From positions 35,047,501-35,111,500 of the forward strand of contig CM045733.1 in the NCBI GenBank assembly GCA_024760905.1: a stretch of DNA of 64,000 bases. Reading direction: 5' to 3'. This document shows, piece by piece, positions 1 through 25,834 of this stretch; the stretch's first letter is position 1, and every line of letters begins with the position of its first letter. A model generated the notes under the pieces. The model searched no databases and was not told where the DNA came from. It saw only the letters and a list, made by a program, of their open reading frames with translations. The DNA comes from Plotosus lineatus (lineage: Eukaryota; Chordata; Actinopteri; Siluriformes; Plotosidae). The position numbers were made by a program, and so were the translations under genes.

Positions 1-330
1 GATGAACGTGAAAGTCTACAATTTTGAAGGACAAGGGCCGCACTAAGGAAGCAGTGAAAGTAGCAGCCCCAATTAAGTGAATTATCATCACAAAATAACG
101 TGAAGGACTGCAGAGATGGAAAAGTTGCTATACACGTGGTTGGAAGATAATAGGCAAAGAAATGTGAAAGTGATGTTGCAAGCAGTGCAAAGTAAGGCTA
201 CAAGTTTATTTTGCATGTTGAAAGAACGTGCAGGTGAAGAATACGTTTCACATAAATTCATAGCTATATTTACAATTATACCTATGCAGTGAGTTGTCGA
301 CTTACGACCTATGCGAGTTACGTCTGATCG
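1..330 (+). mobile_element. Tigger/pogo-like DNA transposon remnant
   Basis: From 115 the plus strand reads MEKLLYTWLEDNRQRNVKV and continues with SKATSLFCMLKERAGEEY. This resembles the CENP-B-type DNA-binding region of Tigger/pogo transposases. No full transposase frame follows. At 293-345 the text becomes 'gttgtcgacttacgacc', like a Tigger terminal repeat. The element is dead and enters from outside the window. Confidence 0.6.
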
Positions 331-1540
331 ACTTTACGACCGCAAAAGTGGTGAAGCATGATTCATGGCAGTGCAGTGCGAGTGTTGCGTACGACGGTTG
401 TTTGTATCAGCATCTTAAAAGGCCAAGCAGGAGATGATGCAGCTTCCCTTTCTAACTGCTCAGAGCAAATCTATTCATCCTCTTTCAATGAAACGTCACT
501 GTGGCGCGAAGCTGAGAGCCAGTCCTTCCTGTGTGGGCGGGTCCCATACCTTGAAACTCTAATTTTATTGGACTCACACGCTGCAGTGTTTATGTGACAG
601 GAAGTGTGTCCCAAGTTTTGGCAATCAGCTGCTCTGCGGGTTGAAGATTTCCATGTCTGTCCATTTGTGTTTGCTTGCCAGCTGTGTTTGGCTTCGTGGA
701 AATGAGCCGATCAAAACGAGGGAAATTTATCTCTTTACCCAAACAACATGCGTTTGCATGGCTGTTGTTATAATCCAATAAAATTGGAGTTTGAAAATCT
801 CAGAATTATCAGACCCAATACTTCACACAAAAGTCTTTAACAACAAACATTATACCCAAGCAAGTTCAGTGTCCGTGCACGTGATGTAAACTTTAGTAAC
901 CCTTGGTCCCTTGGAGTCGGGGTGTAACCACAGTGCCATTGAACTAATTCTCTCCGCTGGTACAGGAGTAAGAGTCTATGGCTTGCACACAAACCAGACG
1001 CTTGGTCCAACACAGATGTATGGACGCCTTCACTCGGTCCTAGGTGGACTTCTGGTCCCGTCCAACAAAGCTGACGCGCGGTCAGTATGACACTCCCTAA
1101 GACCCAAATTTCCTGAGCAGTCTTAAACACCAATACCCAAATTCCTAGGTTTCTTTCAGTAAACCTAGAGGCAGACTCTTTATACCTTTATAAAGGTCAA
1201 CAAATCAATGAACTCTTCACTAGAGCGTTCATACACCATTCTACCTCTGGAACAAGACGTGTCTTAAGCGTACAGCATACAACTGAACCAACTGACTGCT
1301 GATGACTGGAGTGTAATTTTCCTATGAACTTGCCTTCCTTATACAGTATAGGAAACTCCCTACCCACCAGACCCGTCGATGTTTTTCTGAAAGTAATTAA
1401 CTCTAATTACTTTAAGACACTACCACTTAATACCCCGCATCTTTAACAATCACATACAGATACACCTGGTGTCCACAGCGTGGTCAAAATATATGCGTCT
1501 TTAAACAACAATAAGACATTCCAGTGGTCAGTCATAAATA
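331..1540. other. no gene recognised
   Basis: The short open frames here have no recognisable domain, splice context or codon pattern. This is probably naga downstream intron or flank with old repeat debris. Confidence 0.5.
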
Positions 1541-16809
<15,269 letters not shown>

Positions 16810-16959
16810 ACCTACAAGGAAACACCAAATACTGTAGAAACCAGTTGGTATGAATTAAACAGAATGGCAGAGAAAAATAAATAAATAAATAAATAAATAA
16901 AAATAAAAAGAGTGCTTTAGTTCCAGTAAACAAACATGCCCTGATCAACACCATGGCTG

Positions 16960-17663
16960 CTAATTCTACAAATTTTGTTGGGGTTTTTTATGGTAATTAA
17001 CAGGAATAAGACAGAAATTTGCATCATTGTAGATGAGCCTTAAAAGGGAATTTAATCATAGTTTAAATAAAATCTTGCAAAATAATCTTAGTTAAAACAA
17101 CCAGATTTAGTTCACATTCATTTCTACCACCTACTGCACATAAGCATAAAATAAGGTAATTTTTTTTCATTTATATTAACAATGTTTGATATCTGCTTCT
17201 GTGAAAATTAATTTGTCTATGATAGTTTGTAGAAATTACCCCAAATGTTCTGTTAATTTCCATGTACTACTATTAATTCCAACTAATATTCCTCATCCTA
17301 AAATGCCATTCAAAGCTTCTAAAAATTATGTAAACAGTTGCAAACTTCGACAACACTTCGAAAAAACTTAAATCCAAAATATCAGATGATTGCCAAAATA
17401 TATAAATACGCCATACGTTCAAATATATGAGGAAACCCAACCATCAAACCCAGATGGAGTTGTTCACAGACTGTTGCAACAAAATCAGAAGCACACTTTA
17501 CAATAATTCAGTGTTCTTTTACTAAAACTAAGGAATCTAAATCTGCTGCAGCATGACAATCATGACAGAGCTAACTCCATGAAGAAATGAACTTCAAAGT
17601 TTGGAGTGAAATAACTTGTGTCCTGTATAAAGCCACAACCTCAACTCTACCAAAATAAACATA
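16960..17663. other. naga upstream region, nothing recognised
   Basis: The promoter and any 5' non-coding exon of naga would lie here or further upstream. No CpG-rich segment or TATA arrangement stands out. Confidence 0.4.
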
Positions 17664-18755
17664 CACTGCCTTCCATAATTATTATTACCCCTGGTTTAGA
17701 TGTGTTCTTTAGATTCTAATAAATTCAGTTTTTTAATATCAATTTTAACAATGAAAAAGAGGAAAATCCAACCTTTAATTCAAGGCTATTTATTCAGTGG
17801 GGAAAAAATCCCACATTATGAAATTATTATTTTACATCAAATCATGTGCGCCACAATTATTAGGACCCCTGATGTTAATATTTTGTACAAACCTTTTTGG
17901 CAAAAAAACAGCACCTAATCTTCTCCTATAATGCTTGACAAGATGGGAGAATGCAGAAAGAGGGAGCTTTGACCATTTCTCTTTGCACAATCTATTTAAA
18001 GCATCCAGCGACTTGGGTCCTCTCTTCTGCACTCTCCACAGGTTTTCAATGAGGGTGAGGGTCGGGGACTGAGATGGCCATGGAAGGACCTTGATTCTGT
18101 GTCTGGTTTAGCCACATGTTTAAGGTCATTAACTTGCTGAAAGACCCAGGGACGACCCATCTTCAGCTTTTGGGCAGAGACCCCAGATTTTAATTTAAAA
18201 ATGTCCTGGTATTTCAAGGCATTTGTGATGTCATGCACCCTAACAGGGTTCCCGGTGCTTCTAGAACAGGGGTCGGCAACCCGCGGCTCCGGAGCCGCAT
18301 GCGGCTCTTTCATCCTTATGCTGCGGGCTCTGCGTGGCTTGGGAAAATAAATTGCAAGTATCCGATTTTAAGTATATTGTAGGGAGCTGAGTAGAACAAT
18401 TAATACACTGCTTCTGTCTGCTGTGCAATGGACAACTGACAGCTACTTTTATTGTGACATGTTCAACACAACGTCGACAGCACTTGACGTGTCAGCAGGC
18501 AGATTTGACAGCCGGCATGCGCGGAAAGCCCAGCAACACCAAAACTGCACAATATCTTAAAGTATTTTATTTGTGTCTGTTCGTTTGTTTAATTGTAGCT
18601 GTAAATTGTATGATTATTGTGATCTGTAAATATTAAAATAAAATAATATATATAGATTGTATTATTTTTCGTCGCTTAAAAATGCGTCACACTCTCCGAC
18701 AGCCCGCCAAAACGCCGTACATTTATCGAGACTTTCAACCCTAGGTAGGCCACGG

Positions 18756-19448
18756 ATGGATAAATCTAAGAAAAGAAAAATATTTGAAGAAAACAGAGCA
18801 TTTAATGATGCATGGGCAGATTCATTTGCAAAAGGTTCAAATCACCTTCAGTTTCGTTCATTACTGGATGAGGTGGCACGTACTGATCTGATGCATAACA
18901 GAGTGCGGTGGCTGTCCAGAGGAGAAGTGCTGAAACGCTTTGCTGCATGTCTGGGACAGGTGAAGACTTTCATGAGCAGCAAAGGACTCACCTTTCCTGA
19001 GCTGGAACGGCAGGAGTGGCTGGAAAAGCTGTATTTCATGGTGGACATGACGGCGAACCTGAATGCGCTGAATACTTCAGGGGAGAGGAGGCACAGCGCT
19101 ACACATGCTGGAAGAGGTGTTGGCGTTTGAGCGCAAGCTGACAGTGTTTGTGAGAGATTTAGAGAGAGGAACACTGTCTCACTTCCCCTCCTTAAGGGAG
19201 TTCAAACAAGCGAACAAGGTGATAAATTCAGAGTATTTGCAGTCTGTAATTACTACAATGCAAGCATCGTTTGGGAAACGATTCCAAGAGTTTAGAGAGG
19301 AAAAAGCTACATTATCCTTCCCCGTCGCTCCCCTGACCATCGACCCATCCCTGTTAAATGTGTCTGCATTTGTAGGTGTAAGTCAACCTGATCTTGAGCT
19401 GGCTGACATAGCTGACAGAGATATATGGGTGTCTGAGTTTGAACGCAT

Positions 19449-19450
<2 letters not shown>
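18756..19450 (+). pseudogene. hAT transposase fragment (GTF2IRD2/ZBED-like), frameshifted
   Basis: One frame reads MDKSKKRKIFEENRAFNDAW from 18756, jumps (internal deletion) to SNHLQFRSLLDEVARTDLMH and NRVRWLSRGEVLKRF, and continues to NLNALN. Near 19105 the frame shifts to LEEVLAFERKLTVFVRDLE and FPSLREFKQANKVINSEYL. It resembles the catalytic/dimerisation half of vertebrate hAT-derived proteins such as GTF2IRD2 and ZBED5. The zinc-finger part is deleted and a frameshift is present, so no active transposase is expected. It ends in (TA)n at 19452-19509. Confidence 0.8.

Positions 19451-19451
<1 letters not shown>

Positions 19452-19509
<58 letters not shown>
19452..19509. repeat. (TA)n tract inside hAT right end
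   Basis: TA run next to 'gcgaacatatccatttcaga'. The same junction recurs at 29432-29458. Confidence 0.95.
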
Positions 19510-19512
<3 letters not shown>

Positions 19513-20146
19513 AACATATCCATTTCAGATGTCAAAAAGTGTTTGCGGCTCCCGGTGTTGTCTTTTCCGTGGAAACCGGGTCGAAATGGCTCTTTGAGTG
19601 TTAAAGGTTGCCGACCCCTGGGCTAGACAAATGTCTGTTTACCCCAAATTCCTTTCAACTTTATGGGTCTGCATGTGATACCGGTCTGGTTCTGTAACCC
19701 AGTACAGATTCTGTGAGCATTTTGGACTCTCAGAGTGATGAGCATGTGTGTGTCCATGTGCACGTCAAGATATATTAAAATTGACCTGATAGCTGTAAGA
19801 ATAGCACAGTGGTACCTGTAATTGTACCATTAATTGACTTATGAATTTAATCGGTTCCGAGGGGGAGCTCGTAAGCAGAAAAGTTAATTAAATGAAACAA
19901 TTATTCTTAGAATAACAGAAATCCAATTAATCCGTTCCAACTCCGTCCCAAACTCATATGACCTACCACAAACAATAATAATAATTAATAAATAATAATA
20001 AAAGAATAAACAATAAGTCAACTAACTAACCCTTCTGATCATCGACTAAGGCAAAAATGTCACGAGAGCAAGCAGGAGGTGCGTAACAGGAGAATTCTGT
20101 GCGTGTGCACGCTACAGGAAAGGCTCGTGGTGAGTTTCCACAAGGC

Positions 20147-20340
20147 CAGTGCTTCTCAAATAGTGGGGTGTGCCATCAGGGGGGTGTGTATGACCCTGGG
20201 GAACATGCTTTTTTTGCCATTCGGTACCAGAATTAAGTGTAATTGCACATCATCTACAGTAGGTGGCAGTGGTGCTCTCACTGTATTCCCTATGGTGTAG
20301 GTAAAAAGCACCGAGCAAACGATATGAAGTGCAGTAAACA
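20147..20340. mobile_element. partial hAT MITE (same family as 16049-16610, reverse)
   Basis: Starts CAGTGCTTCTCAAATAGTGG and contains 'atcatctacagtaggtggca' and 'gagcaaacgatatgaagtgc', which align to the reverse complement of 16440-16610. Confidence 0.7.
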
Positions 20341-20343
20341 CTA

Positions 20344-20470
20344 GTCGCGCACGGTGGCGTAGTGGTTCGAATCCAGGCCTGGGTGTTTGTGTGGAGTTTG
20401 CATGTTCTCGCCATGCTTGCGTGGGTTTCCACCGGGCACTCGTTTCCTCCCAGTCCAAAATTATGCACAG
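20344..20470 (+). mobile_element. DANA/mermaid-like SINE fragment
   Basis: 'gcacggtggcgtagtggtt' directly followed by a B-box-like 'cgaatccaggcctgggtg' and 'gtggagtttgcatgttctc'. About 40 bp of the tRNA-like head is missing. Confidence 0.7.
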
Positions 20471-20925
20471 TAGATTAATTGTCTAAATAATCTGCGGAGA
20501 GGGTTTCACTAGGTTGGATAACTTACCCAATCCCGTTTCAAAAAAAAAAAAAAATCAATAAAAAGTAGCGTGCGGGATGCTGGAGGTTTGAAATGTTTTT
20601 TTTTCTTCCTAGAGGGGATGTCAGATAATTGAGAATCAATGTGGCACCTTGTGCACAAGGTGTTCTCAGAGTGCAGAGGAATACCTGCGGAAGAATACGA
20701 GGCTAATCGGCCCCGAAAAGCCATTTCAAGGAGAGTTCGTAAAGTGAATTTTTTGATGTTTGGATGGAGCAGATTTTTGGTTGGTTTGAAGCTCGTATCA
20801 TGAAAAAATCGTTATGAGGGACACTCGTTGGACGAGCGACCACTGTATTAATATAATATGTTAATAGATCTGTGCACCCTGTTCTTTATTTGTTTGAACT
20901 GATGCGCAGAATTTAATATTTACAG

Positions 20926-21091
20926 GTGCACAACTTCACTGATGTGTGTTGGGACAAGTGTATAGACAAGCCGAGCTCAAAGCTGGACTCTCTCAAAGGC
21001 GTGTCTCGTTAACTGTGTGGAGCGCTTCATTGACACCACGCTCGCCATCACCAACCGCTTCACACAGGTGATACAGAAGGGCACACACTGA
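20926..21091 (+). pseudogene. timm8b: timm8b-like second exon, frameshifted fragment
   Basis: After an acceptor-like ATTTACAG the sequence reads [20 protein letters not shown] then DSLKG. After a frame slip near 20999-21001 it continues [29 protein letters not shown] and TGA (21089-21091). Both CX3C motifs of small Tim chaperones are present (CWDKC and CLVNC). The pattern fits Tim8b, a mitochondrial intermembrane-space chaperone subunit. The two halves are in different frames, and no first exon was found upstream, where a Tigger-like element lies. The retained acceptor argues against a processed cDNA copy and for a captured genomic fragment. A frameshift from an assembly error in a real gene is the alternative. 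Confidence 0.7.
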
Positions 21092-21353
21092 TCATGCTGG
21101 CACAGTGCGGCTTTTCAGTGTCAATCAGCCCGATCCTGCTCACAGCCTGTGCCTCCTTGGTGGATGAAAAAGAAAAGTCTTCTGCCCTATGAATCCAAAA
21201 TGGCTGTTTCAGAATTCTTGTGTATGTCTGTCGTCAAAATTTAATATAACCACAGAGTCTAGAAAGTCAGAATACCCTCTGAACATCCTGTACTGAACCA
21301 TGGAGTCTTTCCACTTCAGCATTGTTTACCTAAAGTGACCCCAAAGGTGTTAT
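21092..21353 (+). other. possible timm8b 3'UTR-derived sequence
   Basis: Non-coding sequence directly after the stop codon of the timm8b-like exon, up to the TTAA of the next MITE. It could be part of the same captured piece. No polyadenylation signal is clear. Confidence 0.35.
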
Positions 21354-21455
21354 TTAACCCTTTAACACCGAATTATATATTTTTTTGCATTAAAAAAATA
21401 TGGTCTTTTTTGAAAGATATGGATCTTGAGAGGATATGGATATGGATGAAGAGAG

Positions 21456-22405
21456 ATATGGTCTCCTTTGAAAGAGGACCATGTGGTCTCCTTTGAAAGA
21501 GGACCATATGGTCTCCTTTGAAAGAGGACCGTGTGGTCTCCTTTGAAAGAGGACCATGTGGTCTCCTTTGAAAGAGGACCATGTGGTCTCCTTTGAAACA
21601 GGACCATGTGGTCTCCCTTGAAAGAGGACCGTGTGGTCTCCTTTGAAAGAGGACCGTGTGGTCTCCTTTGAAAGAGGACCGTATGGTCTCCTTTGAAAGA
21701 GGACCATGTGGTCTCCCTTGAAAGAGGACCATGTGGTCTCCCTTGAAAGAGGACCGCGTGGTCTCCCTTGAAAGAGGACCGTGTGGTCTCCTTTGAAAGA
21801 GGACCGTGTGGTCTCCTTTGAAAGAGGACCGTATGGTCTCCTTTGAAACAGGACCATGTGGTCTCCCTTGAAACAGGACCATGTGGTCTCCCTTGAAAGA
21901 GGACCATATGGTCTCCCTTGAAAGAGGACCATGTGGTCTCCCTTGAAAGAGGACCATGTGGTCTCCTTTGAAAGAGGACTATGTGGTCTCCTTTGAAAGA
22001 GGACCGTGTGGTCTCCTTTGAAAGAGGACCGTATGGTCTCCTTTGAAAGAGGACCGCGTGGTCTCCTTTGAAAGAGGACCGCGTGGTCTCCTTTGAAAGA
22101 GGACCGCGTGGTCTCCTTTGAAAGAGGACCGTGTGGTCTCCTTTGAAAGAGGACCATGTGGTCTCCTTTGAAAGAGGACCGTGTGGTCTCCTTTGAAAGA
22201 GGACCATATGGTCTTTTTTGAAAGAGGACCATGTGGTCTCCTTTGAAAGAGGACCATGTAGTCTCCTTTGAAAGAGGACCATATGGTCTCCTTTGAAAGA
22301 GGACCATATGGTCTCCCTTGAAAGAGGACCATGTGGTCTCCTTTGAAAGAGGACCATGTGGTCTCCTTTGAAAGAGGACGATATGGTCTCCTTTGAAAGA
22401 GGACC
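21456..22405. repeat. 25-bp minisatellite, 38 units in perfect register
   Basis: Each unit is a 4-bp spacer (atgt, gtgt, gcgt, atat or gtat) plus a 21-bp near-palindrome: GGTC-tc-CTTT-G-AAAG-ag-GACC. Exactly 950 bp with no indels. Because 25 is not a multiple of 3, all three minus frames stay open, giving false proteins up to 331 codons with a 25-residue repeat (VLFQRRPHGPLSKET). Confidence 0.97.
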
Positions 22406-22418
22406 GTATCAGGTCTGG

Positions 22419-22508
22419 AACTATCAGGTCTGGAAAGTTGTTCAGGAATTTTAATGTTTTTTTTGAAGTTCAGAATGTTCATGCATCACAGCAGTCGTGG
22501 TGGTCTCC
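22419..22508 (+). repeat. 90-bp segment duplicated at 23228-23322
   Basis: 'aactatcaggtctggaaagt' through 'cacagcagtcgtggtggtct' occurs here and again at 23228-23322 in the same orientation. The only clear difference is the length of the T run. The shared 3' edge 'ggtctcct' is also the core of the minisatellite unit. Confidence 0.93.
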
Positions 22509-22579
22509 TTTGAAAGAGGACCATATGGTCTTTTTTGAAAGAGGACCATATGGTCTCCTTTGAAAGAGGACCATATGGT
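22500..22579. repeat. second short block of the 25-bp minisatellite
   Basis: About three more units after a 94-bp interruption (22406-22499), in the same orientation, ending at the MITE right end. Confidence 0.93.
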
Positions 22580-22602
22580 CCTGCTCGGTGTTAAAGCGTT
22601 AA

Positions 22603-23734
22603 CCAAATAAAAATGGTCTAGGAATGGTCTACACCTCATACCTACCTTTTAGAATGCAATTTTTTTCAGCATCCCTGTGCTATCCAGGATTTTACCTCCG
22701 AGAACACAATGCAGTATTTGTGCAATGCAGTATGATCAACACAATCGGGATATGAATTTCTATTTCAAATATATCTGTTAAAATATATTAAAATGTTTTC
22801 AATAACACCGGCTTCGTTAACTTGCTAGCGTGATGACCATGTGTTATCCTTGTGTGACGTTGCAATCCCACGATCCCAAAGGTGTCAAATTGCTAAATTA
22901 GCATAAATTGCTAATAGTCATCAGCCAGTTTGAAGTCTTTGGTGGTATTTATTCACCAAATCACCCAATTGCTCCATGTGATACCATCCAAGTCATTCAT
23001 TCATTCATGACCAGAAGGTCATCATCTATGGATTTAATTTGGGATTTAATCTTGACTTGTGTTTCGAGTAGGGCAATTTCACTTGATGAATTTCTCACGT
23101 TTTTTTTTTTCCAGGCAGCTATGGTTCCTTTCCCTGTAGACCCTTGGACTTTGGTTTAAAATGAAGATCAATGTGTGGTTGTTATGATCAGATACAACAG
23201 TTTGGTTACTCATTGCCTGCATTATGTAACTATCAGGTCTGGAAAGTTGTTCAGGAATTTTAATTTGTTTTTTTTTTTGAAGTTCAGAATGTTCATGCAT
23301 CACAGCAGTCGTGGTGGTCTCCTGTTGCTCATTTTGACAAATGTCACAAGAAATTATATAATAACTGTATTAAATTATTAATAAAAATAATTAAATGAGT
23401 AACGAATGTTTTTGAGTTTTTTCTTGTTTTAGCCAGTTAAACTAGCCATATTTCTGGCCGGTGCACGTTTCCCTAAAAATTGGGTGAAGTCACCAACGTC
23501 CATTCAGACTGCTGTTCATGTGACTTCGTGGGATTTTTGAACACAACAGAGGAAAGTGCAGTTCTCCCTCTTCAGCGCACAGGAAGTCACAGACCTCTCA
23601 CAATCCAAAAACATGCACAGTAAGCCTATATAATAATAATAATATAATTATATATATAATAATTGGCTGTTCCCAATTATCCCCGAAGTGTCTATCAGGC
23701 ACTTGAAAGTGTGAAAGGTTTTGGCATGTGCGAT
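22603..23734. other. no gene recognised
   Basis: Contains the second copy of the 90-bp duplicated segment (23228-23322). A T-rich tract ending CCAG at 23115 is followed by a short frame ending WTLV-stop. No partner exon was found, so it is not called a gene. Confidence 0.45.
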
Positions 23735-23841
23735 AACATGACAAGCTGTCTGCAGTCGGTTGAGATGGGTGCCAGCCTCCCTGTGACCCTAGTAAGGATT
23801 AAGCGGTTTAGAAAATGAATGAATGAATGAATGAATGACTT
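23735..23841 (+). mobile_element. SINE type A, 3' tail only, with (GAAT)n
   Basis: 'gatgggtgccagcctccctg' and 'aaggattaagcggtttagaa' followed by a GAAT repeat. It is a strongly 5'-truncated copy of the L2-like tail. Confidence 0.75.
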
Positions 23842-24112
23842 GGAGTACTTGCAGACACATTCACCTGTCACCACCCCCAACAAATCAACAACTCATGTAC
23901 GGTCACAAAATCACATGAACAAACTCAAATAGGAAACTATAAATGCCCCATCTCAGCCAACTCTGGACAAAGCTGTAGCACACCCTGGACAGTTCACCAG
24001 GCCATGACAGAGATGTCATGTTTTCGATGCTAAAAATAAGAAGTTACAAGCTTGTGATCCCAGAGCAAGCAATTGTAAAACAGTTCATTTTTATGACCCG
24101 AGAGAACATATA

Positions 24113-24870
24113 TACAGGGATCCCTCACTTTCTGCGGTTGATGGGGACCGACACCCGCAACCGTCGATTTCCGCAAAGTAGGATCGACACCCCCCCGACT
24201 GAGGTGCTTATATAATATACACATTCATTTTTTTTCATTTTCTGTAACCGCTTCATCCTAATTAGGGTTGCGGGGAGGCTGGTGCCCATCCCAGCCAACT
24301 CAGGGCGAGGGCAGAGTACACCCTGGACAGCTTGCCAGGCCATCGCAGAAGCGGAAACACACTGACGGCTTTGCAGCTAATCTTGTCGAAAGTCAGCAAT
24401 GGTTCTTTTACATGCCTCACACCATAGACAGTGAGAGAGGGCCGGCCTTTGATAACCCAGTTAGCTGCAATGGGGGGGGGGAACGACGACGACGACAGTG
24501 ACAACCTTGTGGAGAGTGGGACTCGAACCCCCAACCTTTGGATCAGCGATCCGGCGCCTTATACCACTAGACCACCACTGCCCATCTAAACACACATTCA
24601 ATGCTATAAATGCTTATAATAACAAACATTAAAAAATAATGCACACACATACAGATGCACGCCTCATATAAAAATGTAAATAGTTTTGTTGGCGGATTTT
24701 GGGTTGTTTTTTGTTTTTGTTTGAGGTTTTTTAATAAATGGCCTTGTATTGCAACTTTTCCCTATTTTTCCTAAATTTCCTTATTGTTAATTTTTTACGA
24801 TGAACATTTTTGAAAAACTCGCGATGCACTCAAGCCGCAGAAATTGAAGCACGAAGTAGCGAGGGATTAT
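24113..24870 (+). mobile_element. 'GGGATCCCTCACTTTC' MITE, copy 2, with nested SINE
   Basis: Left end 'tacagggatccctcactttc', right end 'gaagtagcgagggattata'. The SINE at 24229-24590 splits the 'acacattcaatgctataaat' part of the MITE. Confidence 0.8.
24229..24590 (-). mobile_element. tRNA-derived SINE, L2-type tail (type A)
   Basis: Full-length reverse copy: tail 'taaccgcttcatcctaatta', shared central region and tRNA-like head ending 'gaccaccactgcc'. A duplication acacattca lies on both sides (about 24220-24228 and 24592-24600). A short CGA repeat (24481-24495) replaces the C-rich link. Confidence 0.85.
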
Positions 24871-25555
24871 AATATAATTTTTTTTTGTTGTACTTGAATT
24901 TTTTTTTTTTTTTTACTATTATACTACGCCACTCATATTTTCATGAAAGATGGCTGATGAAACCTAACTACACACAAGTCTCCGTGACCTTCTCGTGGCT
25001 GGGGTACACAGCAGCATCTCAGGAAATAACATTCAAAGTGAATCAAATAGAGATGCAAAATAATTTAATAAGTCGCTGCCGAAGAAAGAATGCACTCAAG
25101 TGATAAACTCGAGGCCATACTGGTCAAAGATAGAGGATCGGGATCAAACCCAGGCTCCAAGAAAAGAAGTGTCTGATGTTGGCAGTAAACATTTATGCAG
25201 AGATGTATCATGTAATATGATAATTGTATTAAAACTTTTATGCACGAATTCTCATGTTTTGTGTTTTGAACATGTTTTCTGCATGTTTTCCTGGTCATTA
25301 GTTCACACTATTACATAAAAGAGTAGTTTAAAAGGTACTGTATATAAGGTCTGGAGAAATTACCCAACAGATCAGAATTATTATTCTTCTGCCATGATTG
25401 TCACAGTTCCTTGACCCCTGAACACAACTTAAAACCTGTTGATGAGGAGAAGAATACAGAAGAGAGGACATAATCAGACCACCATGTTAGTCAGTTGGTG
25501 GTAAAAGTGAATGGGAGAGACATCCATCCCTGGGGCACCCCACTCACTTATTTTG
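24871..25555. other. no gene recognised
   Basis: AT-rich sequence with a T-rich tract near 24895. No domain or terminal repeat. Confidence 0.5.
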
Positions 25556-25830
25556 CAAACTGCTGCTAAATCTTATTAGGGTAAGCAGAAGCTGGAGCCT
25601 ATCTCAGCTGGCACTAGGCAAAAGGTGGTGTACACCCTAAACAGCATGCCGGACCACCACAGGACCAAAACACAGATTCACACATTTAGGTACAATGTGG
25701 AAGTACCAATTTAATGTACTGACTGTGGAAGGAAAACTGAATACCCAAAGGAAGCCCATGCAAGCCTGGAGAACTTGCAAGGATTGTATTGGAAGGGATA
25801 ACCAATACATCACTGTGCTGCCCCATTTCT
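25556..25830 (-). mobile_element. old L2/DANA-type repeat fragment
   Basis: 'gctggagcctatctcagctg', 'ggtgtacaccctaaacagca' and 'tgtggaaggaaaactgaata' match the general fish SINE/L2 tail pattern, heavily diverged. Confidence 0.5.
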
Positions 25831-25834
25831 ATTT

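Larger units (their letters stand above)
18267..19620 (+). mobile_element. hAT element, internally deleted
   Basis: Both ends carry the CAGGGGTCGGCAACC-type inverted repeat, with the right end complete at 19620. Its left flank is TTCTAGAA and its right flank GGCTAGAC, so the two sides of this copy are not matching target duplications. Confidence 0.85.
19806..20846. mobile_element. Tigger-like non-autonomous element with nested repeats
   Basis: Ends 'cagtggtacctgtaattg' and 'cgagcgaccactg' are imperfect inverted repeats next to A/T. 'aatttaatcggttccgaggg' and 'gctcgtaagcagaaaag' are typical of this MITE type. Nested inside are a partial hAT MITE and a DANA-like SINE. Confidence 0.6.
21358..22598. 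mobile_element. piggyBac-like MITE carrying a minisatellite
   Basis: Ends CCCTTTAACACCGA (21358) and TCGGTGTTAAAGCG (to 22598) are inverted repeats with one mismatch. TTAA lies directly outside both (21354-21357 and 22599-22602). This is the piggyBac target-site pattern. There is no transposase; nearly the whole interior is the 25-bp tandem array. Confidence 0.8.

Noticed and set aside
21362..22357. 331-codon minus-strand open frame with a 25-residue repeat
   Set aside because: It is a by-product of the 25-bp minisatellite: three units make 75 bases, so all three frames stay open and encode the same rotated peptide. No start context or homology.
21456..22405. CRISPR array (regular palindromic repeats)
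   Set aside because: Vertebrate DNA, no unique spacers (only 4-bp variation), no cas genes. It is a minisatellite.
23100..23160. T-rich tract plus CCAG followed by a short frame ending WTLV-stop, looking like a terminal exon
   Set aside because: Only about 15 residues, no recognisable protein, and no partner exon. Chance is likely.
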